64,000 nucleotides of DNA from Verrucomicrobiota bacterium JB023 (GTDB lineage Bacteria; Verrucomicrobiota; Verrucomicrobiia; Verrucomicrobiales; Akkermansiaceae). Location of the stretch: NCBI GenBank assembly GCA_030673895.1, contig JAUTCR010000005.1:124001-188000 (forward strand). Direction: 5' to 3'. The notes below the pieces were generated by a model that was not told the DNA's origin, made no database searches, and saw nothing but the letters and a program-made list of their open reading frames with translations. Below, one piece after another: positions 1-8,400 of the stretch (its first letter is position 1; every line of letters starts with the position of its first letter). The translations under genes were made by a program, and so were the position numbers.

Positions 1-151
1 CCTTGCCAATGGTCAGCGAAACACCATCGACGGCTTTGACGTCTCCCACTTTTCTTCCGAAAACGCCACCTTTGACCGGAAAGTACTGCTTGAGTGCTTC
101 CACTTCCAGCAAGGGCTTTCCTTTCTTTGCTTCTGAAATCTGATCCTTCAA
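1..151 (-). CDS. oppF: Oligopeptide ABC transporter ATP-binding protein, OppF type (N-terminal part only)
   Basis: This is the first 50 residues of a second ABC ATPase; the gene runs off the left edge of the window. The start is TTG at 149-151, three bases after the stop of oppD, with a GAGGGA ribosome site formed by the end of oppD (158-163). The peptide reads LLEVEALKQYFPVKGGVFGR and then VKAVDGVSLTIGK, the usual opening of OppF/DppF proteins just before Walker A, which lies outside the window. It should pair with OppD to power the permeases encoded upstream. The family is clear; the remainder of the gene cannot be judged. Confidence 0.85.
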   Translation of the reverse strand, partial: MKDQISEAKKGKPLLEVEALKQYFPVKGGVFGRKVGDVKAVDGVSLTIGK

Positions 152-154
152 AAC

Positions 155-1132
155 TTATCCCTCGTAACATTCCCGACAGGCTTCGACCCAATGTCCATCC
201 GCGATCTCCGCGAAGGTGGGCCGATTATTGATCATGGTGCTGCGCCGCCCCATCCGTTGGCAAAACCGACATCCCGGTACGAAGTCTTGAATGGCAGCCA
301 CCTGACCGGGAATCGTGGTCAGAATGGACTTCCGCTCATTCTCCAAGCGCGGAATGGAGGCTAACAACCCCTTGGTGTAAGCATGTGCGGGATTGGCGAA
401 GACCTCGGGGACGGGTCCCCGCTCCACCACTCGCCCGGCATACATGACGACCACTTCCTCGCACTGCTCGGCAATGACCCCAAGGTCATGGGTGATCAAG
501 AGGACGGACATCCCCAGCTCCTTCCGCATGTCTTCGAGAAGGTCCAGAATCTGGGCCTGCACTGTGACATCGAGTGCGGTGGTCGGCTCATCCGCAATGA
601 CCAGTCTGGGCTCACAGCAGAGAGCCATCGCGATCATGACCCGCTGTCTCATCCCGCCAGAGAGCTGGTGAGGATAGGCCATCGCGCGAGCCGCGGGGTC
701 AGGGATACCGACCTTGTCCAACCATTCAATCGCTTCCTTCAGCGCCTTGCGCCCGCTGATCTTCTTGTGAAGCCGGATGACTTCGACGAGCTGCTTGCCA
801 ATGCGGTGCACGGGATTGAGAGCGGACATCGGCTCTTGGAAGATGACTCCAATTTCTCCCCCTCTCACCTGGCGCATTCGCTTGGGAGGCACTTGCCTCA
901 GGTCCTCACCATTCAGGGAGATACTGCCCTCGAGAATGTGACCGGAGGGCTTGGGCAGTAGATCGACGATGGACATCGCGGTAACCGTTTTGCCACAGCC
1001 TGATTCTCCAACCAAACCAACTGATTGACCCGCGGCGACGGAGAAACTCACCTTATCGACCGCGCGCACCCAGCCGTTGTCTGTTTGGAAGCTGGTCACC
1101 AAATCCCGGACCTCTAGTAATGCGTCACTCAT
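155..1132 (-). CDS. oppD: Oligopeptide ABC transporter ATP-binding protein, OppD type
   Basis: A 325-residue cytoplasmic ATPase that energises peptide uptake. Walker A GESGCGKT is at 42-49, the signature LSGGM at 157-161 and Walker B LVIADEPT near 177-184, followed by an ITHDLG H-loop. The C-terminal oligopeptide-transport extension holds four cysteines as CxxxC-like pairs (GCRFC and ACREC) instead of the more usual RCPYA pattern; a related DppD is known to carry a C-terminal iron-sulfur cluster, so metal binding is possible here but is inference. The start ATG overlaps the stop of the binding-protein gene as ATGA. Length is normal for the family. The substrate is probably peptides, by context. 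Confidence 0.93.
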   Translation of the reverse strand: MSDALLEVRDLVTSFQTDNGWVRAVDKVSFSVAAGQSVGLVGESGCGKTVTAMSIVDLLPKPSGHILEGSISLNGEDLRQVPPKRMRQVRGGEIGVIFQEPMSALNPVHRIGKQLVEVIRLHKKISGRKALKEAIEWLDKVGIPDPAARAMAYPHQLSGGMRQRVMIAMALCCEPRLVIADEPTTALDVTVQAQILDLLEDMRKELGMSVLLITHDLGVIAEQCEEVVVMYAGRVVERGPVPEVFANPAHAYTKGLLASIPRLENERKSILTTIPGQVAAIQDFVPGCRFCQRMGRRSTMINNRPTFAEIADGHWVEACRECYEG

Positions 1133-3528
1133 TCCTCTCCTCCTTCTTCTTCCTCGCTCGCTGGATTTTCCAAATCCCCGGGGATTGCGGGGATGCCCGC
1201 CGGGGGCACCCGCTCATCCTCGATTTCCTCAATGATTCTCTCCTCCAGCTCTTCCTCCTCCTTGGGTGCTTGGGGTTGTTCGCTTTCAGGATAGCCTTCT
1301 TCTGTAGCCTCAGGCAGCGCTTGTTCAAGCTCAGGCGCAGCTTCAGCCCCCTCCTGGTCCGACACCGGCTCTTCTTCTACAGACTCTTCGTTGGCTTGTT
1401 CCGGTTCGTTAGCCTCCTCTTCTTCAGGCTCGGCTTCTTGCTCCGCACTTTCGCGGTAGTCGTCGACCAAGCGGTCCACCTCAGGGAAGGTGCGGCCCTC
1501 TCGGCGAGCCGCAAGAGTGTCCTCCCTCATCTCTTCATCAATCCAGTAAACGTAGGATTCCATCGGGATGTAAGCTAGCGGCGGGGCGAAGTGCGTGTTC
1601 TCGTTCATAGGCCAGCGAACCCAACGCCAAGTGGCCACTCGCGAGAAATCAATCATGTAGCCGGGTATGAAGAGATCCTCCTCGGCTACGATTTCTTGGA
1701 TTTCATGAGCAGCTCTGATGAACTCCTCACGAGTTCGAGCATTCCTCGTTCCTTCGGTCAAGGTATCCATCCGGTCTGAGGCGTAAGAGAAAACGTTGTT
1801 CGTCTGCGCCTTGCGATTGCCCTGTTCATCGAAAGCATTTCGCGAATGAAAGTACTCGTAGAAGGCAGGCACCGGTGGGATGAATCCCCAGCCCGTATAA
1901 AGCATTTGATGCTCTTTACCCACACCCTTGCGGTAGGCGGAAGTCCCATCACGACCATCAAGCAGGATCGATAAGCCCGCCTTCTTGGCCTCCTGCATGA
2001 GCCGTAGCATCATGCGGGCGCGCTGGGGAACGTTGGCATAGGTGAGTTCAATCTCGAGGCGTTCGCCATTCTCCTTCATCAGGATCCCGTCCTTGGCCTC
2101 CTCGGTGTAACCAGCGGCCGCGAAGTATTCACGAGCCTTCTGAACGGAAAACGGTTTGGCTTGGATATCCGGATTGGTGATATCGCCATATCCGGTCGTG
2201 AACCCCGGCAGGCGGGACGCATCCCCGCGAAATTCAATATCGATGACCTTCTGCCAGTTCATGGCATGGGCTACTCCACGGCGGACGTTTTTGTCATCAA
2301 GCGGCGCTTCATCAACATTGAGATACAATCCCCAAGGAATCCGCGGGTAACGATTATACCAAGTCGTGCGCTCGATGTAGCCGTCAAAGACAGCCTCGAA
2401 CTCGGACTTATCGTAGTAAAATTCCGGCAAGGTGATGGGAAAGTAATCGAGTTCCCCAGCCCGAAAGAGCTCCCACGCCTTGGGGATATCCCGGATTACC
2501 CGATAGGAAAGCCGGTCGGCATTGAAACGATACCGGTAGTACTTCCGGTCCTTCAGCCACCAGTCATCGACCCGTGTCAGGGTGATGCTGTCTCCCTTGA
2601 TGACATCCTCGGGCTTCACCCGATAGGCTGCGGTGCTCGGCGGGACGAGCCATTGGTAACGCTCTTCGTAGTCGGGCCCGAAGTCGTCGTAGAAATGCGT
2701 CGCCGCAGGAGGGATGCTGCAGTAGTAAGCCATCAATTCCACGGGCTTTGGCTCGGGTAAGGTCACGGCGAGCGTCTGATCATCATAGACTGTGAACTGG
2801 GCGAATTGCTCACGCAGATACTGCTTGTAGTAGATGGAGTCGACAAAATCCGAGAGGCGCAGCACCGAGAAGGTGAGAAAATCCTCGGCGACGATGGGGT
2901 GGCCGTCGTTGAACTTGGCCTCGGGATCCAGCCGGAAGAATACCGTCCGGCCATCGGGACCAAGGGCCCACTCACGGGCAACGCCGGGGATGGACCTCTG
3001 CGTATCGGGATGCAAGTCGGTGAGGTAGATCTCGATGTTGTCGTAAAGCTCGCCCCGGATTGAGTTATTCGAATTCGCCCCCAAGCCTCGCAAAGTCGGA
3101 GGAAAGGAGGGAACGAAATAACGGAACGCGCCTCCCTTGGTGGCCTTGGGACTTCCGATTTCCGGCTCATCCATACCGTCCTCCCACACCAGCCCGTCCG
3201 GGATGGTGTCCGGGCTTGCGAAATTGAAGTAATCTCCCAGGCTCAGCCGGAATTCATAACGTTCAATATTCCGCTGGATAGGCTCACGGTTGGCCTCCAG
3301 CTTGGCTTTCTCTTCGGAGTCAGTCGCCGCGCCAATCCTCTCTTCGAGTTCTGCAAGAGCCTTTTTTTCCTCTGCAATCTGGCGCTGCAGCCAAGAGATG
3401 ATGTAATTGTTGTAGCGCTCGTAGAAAGCCTCGGACTGAAGGCCGCGGATTCCCTCATTCTCATCCTGCCGACAGGATGTGAGAAAGAAAGAGAGCAGCA
3501 AACAGATGATGGAAAAATGCTTTATCAC
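1129..3528 (-). CDS. Extracellular peptide-binding lipoprotein, family 5 (YejA-like) with coiled-coil and acidic tail
   Basis: A 799-residue solute-binding protein that should present peptides to the YejB/YejE permease pair. The N-terminus is a lipoprotein signal with lipobox LTSC at 16-19, so it is probably anchored to a membrane in the periplasm. Residues about 45-95 form a charged heptad-like coiled-coil segment not normal in this family. The SBP_bac_5 domain follows from about 110 to 690 (KGGAFRYFVPSFPPTL, then GPDGRTVFFRLDPEAKFNDG). The last 110 residues are a low-complexity Glu/Pro/Ala tail. Typical members have 550-620 residues, so both ends are additions. ATGA overlaps join it to yejE upstream and oppD downstream. 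Confidence 0.9.
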   Translation of the reverse strand: MIKHFSIICLLLSFFLTSCRQDENEGIRGLQSEAFYERYNNYIISWLQRQIAEEKKALAELEERIGAATDSEEKAKLEANREPIQRNIERYEFRLSLGDYFNFASPDTIPDGLVWEDGMDEPEIGSPKATKGGAFRYFVPSFPPTLRGLGANSNNSIRGELYDNIEIYLTDLHPDTQRSIPGVAREWALGPDGRTVFFRLDPEAKFNDGHPIVAEDFLTFSVLRLSDFVDSIYYKQYLREQFAQFTVYDDQTLAVTLPEPKPVELMAYYCSIPPAATHFYDDFGPDYEERYQWLVPPSTAAYRVKPEDVIKGDSITLTRVDDWWLKDRKYYRYRFNADRLSYRVIRDIPKAWELFRAGELDYFPITLPEFYYDKSEFEAVFDGYIERTTWYNRYPRIPWGLYLNVDEAPLDDKNVRRGVAHAMNWQKVIDIEFRGDASRLPGFTTGYGDITNPDIQAKPFSVQKAREYFAAAGYTEEAKDGILMKENGERLEIELTYANVPQRARMMLRLMQEAKKAGLSILLDGRDGTSAYRKGVGKEHQMLYTGWGFIPPVPAFYEYFHSRNAFDEQGNRKAQTNNVFSYASDRMDTLTEGTRNARTREEFIRAAHEIQEIVAEEDLFIPGYMIDFSRVATWRWVRWPMNENTHFAPPLAYIPMESYVYWIDEEMREDTLAARREGRTFPEVDRLVDDYRESAEQEAEPEEEEANEPEQANEESVEEEPVSDQEGAEAAPELEQALPEATEEGYPESEQPQAPKEEEELEERIIEEIEDERVPPAGIPAIPGDLENPASEEEEGGEE

Positions 3529-5117
3529 TTGTAGTAGCTGTATTTTTTAGGATCGAAGGCTTCACGAACAGCCTCACCAACGAAAGTCACAAGAATGAGC
3601 AGGATAAAGAGAGCTCCAAACGCGGAGGAGACCAGCCAAGGCGCCGTTGTCGGATTTTGCAGGCCTTCCCGCAGAAGTTTTCCCCACGTTGCGTAGTCCG
3701 GTGGCAGACCGAAACCCAAGTAATCAAGAGAAGCCAAGGCTAGAACCAGGCCGGATACTGAAAAAGGAACCAGAGTGACGACAATGGCCACGGAGTTCGG
3801 GAACAAGTGCTTGGTGAGGATGCGGGCGGTTGAGGCCCCCATTGATTTGGCGGCCGCGATGTAGTCACGCGATTTCTCTTTGTAGGCTGCGGTCCGCATC
3901 AGGTAGGTCATGCCCATCCAGCCGAAGGCTACCAAAATGGCGCAGATGATGACCAAGCCATAGGTCTCCTTCAAAGTCGTTGGCACTGCGGTCGCCACAA
4001 TCATGACGACGAAGAGGAACGGGACGTTGCTCAGGACCTCGATGAGACGCTGCACCACGAGGTCGAACTTGCCTCCGAAATAGCCCATCAGTAGGCCAAT
4101 ATTCACCCCGAGAAAATAAACCAGCGGGATGTAAATCAATGCTGCCTGAAAGTTGACCTGCAGGCCTCCATAGAGATAAGCCAAGACATCATTCCCTTCC
4201 GTGGTCGTGCCGAGCCAGTGCCGCATCGAAGGCGGTGCTGGATTGAAATCCACCCGCATGAGAGCCCCCGTCTCCTTGGCGAAGAAGTCTTCCTTGGTTC
4301 CTTCTCCCGTCCAGACCTCGCTCTCAAGAACGCCTTCCCGATAGGTGGCCTCATAGACCTTGGAGCCTCCCTCGTCCCAGCCTTCCGCTCGACCATCCTT
4401 GAGTCCATCGCGGTAGCGATAGCCGAGGTGGCGACGCTCAGGCTTATCAATATCGTAAACCCGATAAGCGTAACCGTTGTAGCGTGTCCGCCCATCGGAA
4501 AGGACACCGTCCTCCTCATTGAGAGGCGAGGCAATCGCGACGATTCCCCCATTGGTAGGAGCATAAGGAAGCAGAGGCATGATCACCCAATCGCCGTTAT
4601 CCTCCCTTTTAAACTGCTTCTTCAACTCCAGAAAATCCACCGGTGCCTCCGCCAATTCGTCTGAATCCAGTCCGTAATCGCTGCCCTTCTCGAGCTCACG
4701 GGTGAAAGCGGGCCAAGTGATTTTGCCATCTTGCTTCACCATCAGCGCATCAGGACCGACGACCACAAAATCCAGCGCCGACAAGAGCGCCAGAATGAGG
4801 AGAATCACCAACGACCAATAGCCGCGCCCAATCTCGCGAAAGCGCTTGAAGCGGCGCAAGGTGATCGGACTGAACTTCGTGTTGCCAGAAAATGTCGCGA
4901 CCAGCCAAGCCCCGGCTACCCACACCGCAATATTAATGACCCAAGCGACCACCGGCAAACTCCCGCCCGGATAGTCCGCCATCTCCATCATCAAGCTCTC
5001 GAACTTCCGATTCCAATCGAAAAAGCCCGTCACGGTAGGCAAGCGCAATTGAGCCCAATCCCCCACTCCCGCCAGCACGGCGGTAATCATTAATATCCAA
5101 CCCAGAATCTTCGCCAT
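3525..5117 (-). CDS. yejE: Peptide ABC transporter permease, YejE-like, with MORN-type insert
   Basis: A 530-residue inner-membrane permease. The core after residue 300 (MRHWLGTTTEGNDVLAYLYG, the EAA loop DYIAAAKSMGAS, LDYLGFGLPPDYATWGKLL, FVGEAVREAFDP) closely follows E. coli YejE from memory of that sequence. Two additions make it about 190 residues longer than YejE: an extra N-terminal pair of membrane segments (1-20 and 57-77), and a large periplasmic loop at about 120-300. Within this loop, residues 241-272 (YRDGLKDGRAEGWDEGGSK then YEATYREGVLES) look like MORN_2-type repeats. It lies 7 bp downstream of yejB and overlaps the binding-protein gene by 4 bp. Confidence 0.88.
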   Translation of the reverse strand: MAKILGWILMITAVLAGVGDWAQLRLPTVTGFFDWNRKFESLMMEMADYPGGSLPVVAWVINIAVWVAGAWLVATFSGNTKFSPITLRRFKRFREIGRGYWSLVILLILALLSALDFVVVGPDALMVKQDGKITWPAFTRELEKGSDYGLDSDELAEAPVDFLELKKQFKREDNGDWVIMPLLPYAPTNGGIVAIASPLNEEDGVLSDGRTRYNGYAYRVYDIDKPERRHLGYRYRDGLKDGRAEGWDEGGSKVYEATYREGVLESEVWTGEGTKEDFFAKETGALMRVDFNPAPPSMRHWLGTTTEGNDVLAYLYGGLQVNFQAALIYIPLVYFLGVNIGLLMGYFGGKFDLVVQRLIEVLSNVPFLFVVMIVATAVPTTLKETYGLVIICAILVAFGWMGMTYLMRTAAYKEKSRDYIAAAKSMGASTARILTKHLFPNSVAIVVTLVPFSVSGLVLALASLDYLGFGLPPDYATWGKLLREGLQNPTTAPWLVSSAFGALFILLILVTFVGEAVREAFDPKKYSYYK

Positions 5118-5124
5118 CGTTCGC

Positions 5125-6504
5125 TTACTTGAATTTCACCCGCGGGTCGATCATCGCCACAATGAGATCAGACAGAATATTGCCAATCACCAGCAGAAAG
5201 GCCGCTATCGTCAGCGTCCCCATGATGACCGGGATATCAGGAGCCTCCAAGGCTTGCAGCTGCAGCAGCCCGAAGCCCTGGATATCGAATACCTTCTCAA
5301 TCAGGATACTCCCACTGACCAGGATGGTAACGAGCTGCCCCAGGGTCGTGGCCACCGGGATGATGGAGTTTCGCAACGCATGCCGGAAGACGGCCCGACG
5401 GAAGTTGACCCCCTTTGCCACCGCCGTCCGCACATAATCGGCCGCTAGATTATCCATGAGATTGTTCTTCATCATCATGGTCATGTAAGCGAAGCTTCCC
5501 ACTAGGTAGCTGAGTAGAGGCAGCACGGTATGACGAGCCCGGTCGAGCAATCGCTCCTCGCTATACCAGGGGAGATGAGCGAGCGCCGGATCATCCAGCC
5601 CAAACATGGGGAACCAGCCTTGGCGCGCGGCGAGGAAAGTCATCAACAAGCCTCCCAAGGCAAAACCCGGGATGGCGTAGCCCATGAAGATGAGAATCGA
5701 GCTAGCGTTATCAATAAAGGTGCGGTGCTTCAGCGCCTTCACAATTCCCAGCGGCAGACAGACGGCATAGGTCAAAATGGTGGTGAGAATTCCAAAGTAA
5801 AGCGCCACCGGGATCCGCTGCTTGATCAACTCCCAGACTGGTTCGCCAAACGCAGTCGATTTACCCAAATCACCTTGGAGGATGCCTGAGAAGCGCGTCT
5901 TATAGACAACGGCCCGCGGCGAGTAATTGGGAGGATCCAGCGCCAAGTCTTCTTTCCAAAACATCCAGGCGGGGGTCTGGTTGCGGCGGAGCCAGCGGCG
6001 CTGACGGTCAGCCTCGTTCTCGATCCGCACCTTCCAGCCCGCATCGGACACCTCCTTGCGGGTGTCCGTAAAGATGGCCTTCTCGACCTCTTTATCATTC
6101 TTCTCGACGAAGACCTCTCGCCCGATTCCCTTCAGGACCACTGTCGTCTGCTTCTCCTCATCCGTGATCAAGGGGGAGGCCAGGGTATCCTCCCCGCGCT
6201 GGTAAAATTCCCCTTTGGAGATCCAGCGCTCACGCGGCCACACGCCCAGCCATTGCAGGTAGCCGATCATCACCGGCTTGTCGTACCCGTACTCTTCCTC
6301 GTAATCCTCGATCGTTGCCTCATCCACGCCTCCGCCCTGCTGTTTGCCAGAGCTTCCTCCCCCCTCCGACGCCATTTGCATCTGCATCATGGCCTTCTCC
6401 ATCGGCCCACCGGGCGCGGCCCGCGTGATCAGAAAGACCAACAACGTGACCCCCAGCATCGTGATTGGGACGAGGAGGAGGCGACGGATAAAATAATCTC
6501 TCAT
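5125..6504 (-). CDS. yejB: Peptide ABC transporter permease, YejB-like
   Basis: A 459-residue inner-membrane permease and the first gene of the importer operon. It begins MRDYFIRRLLLVPITMLGV and continues RAAPGGPMEKAM, the hallmark YejB N-terminus. A long polar periplasmic loop (about 45-215) includes a Gly/Gln/Ser-rich stretch. The BPD_transp_1 region follows, with the EAA loop DYVRTAVAKGVNFRRAVFRH and the ending LIVAMIDPRVKFK. E. coli YejB has about 364 residues; the extra length is in the loop. YejABEF in E. coli imports peptides including microcin C; a role in general peptide or murein-peptide uptake here is inferred. The start is ATG, and no strong ribosome site is seen. Confidence 0.9.
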   Translation of the reverse strand: MRDYFIRRLLLVPITMLGVTLLVFLITRAAPGGPMEKAMMQMQMASEGGGSSGKQQGGGVDEATIEDYEEEYGYDKPVMIGYLQWLGVWPRERWISKGEFYQRGEDTLASPLITDEEKQTTVVLKGIGREVFVEKNDKEVEKAIFTDTRKEVSDAGWKVRIENEADRQRRWLRRNQTPAWMFWKEDLALDPPNYSPRAVVYKTRFSGILQGDLGKSTAFGEPVWELIKQRIPVALYFGILTTILTYAVCLPLGIVKALKHRTFIDNASSILIFMGYAIPGFALGGLLMTFLAARQGWFPMFGLDDPALAHLPWYSEERLLDRARHTVLPLLSYLVGSFAYMTMMMKNNLMDNLAADYVRTAVAKGVNFRRAVFRHALRNSIIPVATTLGQLVTILVSGSILIEKVFDIQGFGLLQLQALEAPDIPVIMGTLTIAAFLLVIGNILSDLIVAMIDPRVKFK

Positions 6505-6575
6505 GAACGAAGTCTTTACTTAGGTGGGCTGGCGCCGCGATCAAGCCAGCAGCATGCCAATCGCTTGCTCTTCAA

Positions 6576-6926
6576 TTAAAAAGATGTCTCCCACTCCTTT
6601 TCGCGGAATCCCGTCAAGGCCACTCCCTCTCCGATAACGAAGGGGCGCTTCACCAGCATTCCGTTGCCCTGCAAAAGAGCGAAGGCCTCGGCCTCACTCA
6701 TCGAGCCCATCTGATCCTTCAGCCCCATCGCCCGATAATCCATGCCGGAGGTATTAAAGAGCTTCCGAATCTCACCCTCCTTGGCTGCCAGCATTTGCTG
6801 CAATTCCTCCTGGGTCGGCTGCTCCTCCTTAATCTCCCTCACCTCATGCTCGATTCCTCGCTCGGTGAGCCAAGCCAATGCCTTGCGGCAGGTTGAACAC
6901 TTCGCGTAGCTGTAAACTCGAATCAT
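6576..6926 (-). CDS. Spx/ArsC-family thioredoxin-fold protein (arsenate-reductase-like)
   Basis: A 116-residue thioredoxin-fold protein. The chosen start, ATG at 6926, gives MIRVYSYAKCSTCRKALAWL, the standard ArsC/Spx/YffB opening with a CxxC at residues 10 and 13. A TTG start 36 bp upstream is less likely. Middle motifs include LFNTSGMDYRAMGLKD and the family-typical KRPFVIGEGVALTGF. Members are arsenate reductases, the regulator Spx, or uncharacterised YffB proteins; the sequence alone does not decide, and no arsenic gene is nearby. It lies 71 bp upstream of yejB on the same strand and is divergent from rpsP, so it may share a transcript with the importer. Confidence 0.85.
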   Translation of the reverse strand: MIRVYSYAKCSTCRKALAWLTERGIEHEVREIKEEQPTQEELQQMLAAKEGEIRKLFNTSGMDYRAMGLKDQMGSMSEAEAFALLQGNGMLVKRPFVIGEGVALTGFREKEWETSF

Positions 6927-7259
6927 CTTCCGCGATTTTGACCAGTTCCTCCCGCCCCGCAAGCCCTCGCTGCGGCCTCAATCAAAAAAGACAAAAACAA
7001 CCCTCTCATTTCAATATCGTTAAGACTGATACGCACGTCCGGTCGCCATCTTTGGCAATCCTCAATCTTTTTTTGTCGCCGAGTCGTTCTCGTCACACTC
7101 TCTCCAGAAAGCAATAAGCCGAAGGCTTCTTTCGCCTTGAATTTCCTCCCCGCTTCTGAAATAGATTCGACGCGAAAAGTTTTTTCCGATTATTACTGAA
7201 ATAGATCTTGGCAAGAGCCGATTCTTCCTCCAATTTCCGCGCCCCTTAATTTTTCCGAT
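6927..7259. promoter_or_regulatory. Divergent intergenic region, Spx-like gene / rpsP
   Basis: 333 bp with no gene. It should contain promoters for both flanking genes. The only organised element seen is an 11-bp direct repeat (listed separately) about 55-105 bp upstream of rpsP. No clear minus-10/minus-35 pair and no Shine-Dalgarno sequence before rpsP are seen. Confidence 0.5.
7156..7206. repeat. 11-bp direct repeat with 40-bp period upstream of rpsP
   Basis: CTGAAATAGAT occurs exactly at 7156-7166 and again at 7196-7206. The 40-bp spacing is close to four helical turns, which would place two protein sites on the same DNA face. Function is unknown. Confidence 0.5.
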
Positions 7260-7520
7260 ATGGTAGCACTTCGATTGACCCGCAAAGGAACCAAAGACCG
7301 TCCTTATTACAAGATTGTCGCAGTTGACAGCCGCACCCGCCGTGACGGTCGTCCGATCGAGGTGGTGGGCAACTACGACCCCATGAAGGATGGCGTGAAC
7401 TACAACGTCGACCTTGAGAAAGTCGAGAAATGGCTGAGCAACGGAGCGCAAGCCTCCGAGACCGTCAACAGCATCATCCGCAAGGCTCGCAAGCAGGCGA
7501 AGGCCGAAGCGAGTGCCTAA
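7260..7520 (+). CDS. rpsP: 30S ribosomal protein S16
   Basis: An 86-residue small-subunit protein that binds 16S rRNA during assembly. It begins [20 protein letters not shown] and contains [19 protein letters not shown], diagnostic of bS16. Length is normal. In many bacteria rpsP is followed by rimM, trmD and rplS; here none is present, and a strong terminator follows 78 bp later, so it is a single-gene unit. No Shine-Dalgarno sequence is visible before the ATG. Confidence 0.97.
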   Translation: MVALRLTRKGTKDRPYYKIVAVDSRTRRDGRPIEVVGNYDPMKDGVNYNVDLEKVEKWLSNGAQASETVNSIIRKARKQAKAEASA

Positions 7521-7597
7521 GTTGCTGAGTCGATAGTTCGACTCCTTGATTCACTTCGAGCGGGACTGCCATGTTCCGCTTAGAGCACGTTCTCATG

Positions 7598-7623
7598 CCG
7601 ACCTCTCCGAGGTCGGTTTTTTT
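7598..7623 (+). terminator. Rho-independent terminator after rpsP
   Basis: Perfect 8-bp stem CCGACCTC/GAGGTCGG with a 3-nt loop, followed by seven T residues. Confidence 0.9.
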
Positions 7624-7689
7624 ATTGCCCCCGTTAGTTATTCGCTCGTCCTTGCCAAGCGGCAATCCCCTCGTTATCTAGCCCGCACC

Positions 7690-8364
7690 ATGAAATTTCT
7701 ACCTGCTCTTTTCTCACTCGCACTCTTTGCCTCTTGTCAGGAAAGCACCACGTCAGAAGCCTCCGAAGCGGCGGCATCGACCGAGCCCAAAGGTCCACAC
7801 CCAGCGCTGAAGGACCCTTCGCTGGCCCAAGAGCAAGCTCCAGCCGAGTTCAAAGCCGAGTTCTCGACCACCAAAGGCAATTTCGAAGTCACCGTGCACC
7901 GGGAATGGTCCCCGCTTGGCGCGGACCGCCTCTATAATTTGGTGAAGATCGGCTACTTCGAAGATATCGCCTTCTTCCGTGCGGTTGAGGGCTTCATGGT
8001 TCAATTCGGCATCCACGGTGATCCTGCCGTCAATGCGGTCTGGAAGGACGCCAATATCAATGACGACCCGAATGTGGGCCAATCAAACACCCCAGGCAAA
8101 CTCACCTTTGCGAAGACAGGAATGCCCAACTCCCGCTCGGTCCAGTTCTTCATCAACTATGGGAACAATGCTTTCCTCGATAATCAAGGCTTCACCCCAA
8201 TCGGTGAAGTCACCAAGGGAATGGACGTCGTCAACAATCTCTACAAAGGCTACGGCGAACGCCCCTCACAGGCTCAAAACACTATCCAGATGCGAGGGAA
8301 CGAATTCCTCAAGCAGAGCTTCCCGGAACTCGACTACATCAACTCGGCCAAGATCGTCGACTGA
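7690..8364 (+). CDS. Cyclophilin-type peptidyl-prolyl isomerase, lipoprotein
   Basis: A 224-residue protein whose start at ATG 7690 gives a lipoprotein signal (MKFLPALFSLALFASC, cysteine at 16). The cyclophilin domain covers about 55-220: FFRAVEGFMVQFGIHGD corresponds to the catalytic FHRVIPGFMIQGGD region with the key arginine kept, and NSRSVQFFINYGNN to the NSNGSQFFI block. The missing QGGD glycine pair (QFGI) is a mild divergence. It should speed proline isomerisation in exported proteins while tethered to a membrane. It lies 36 bp upstream of plsY, possibly co-transcribed. Confidence 0.92.
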   Translation: MKFLPALFSLALFASCQESTTSEASEAAASTEPKGPHPALKDPSLAQEQAPAEFKAEFSTTKGNFEVTVHREWSPLGADRLYNLVKIGYFEDIAFFRAVEGFMVQFGIHGDPAVNAVWKDANINDDPNVGQSNTPGKLTFAKTGMPNSRSVQFFINYGNNAFLDNQGFTPIGEVTKGMDVVNNLYKGYGERPSQAQNTIQMRGNEFLKQSFPELDYINSAKIVD

Positions 8365-8400
8365 TCGACAAGCGGCTCCAAGCTTCTCCACTCTCTGACG

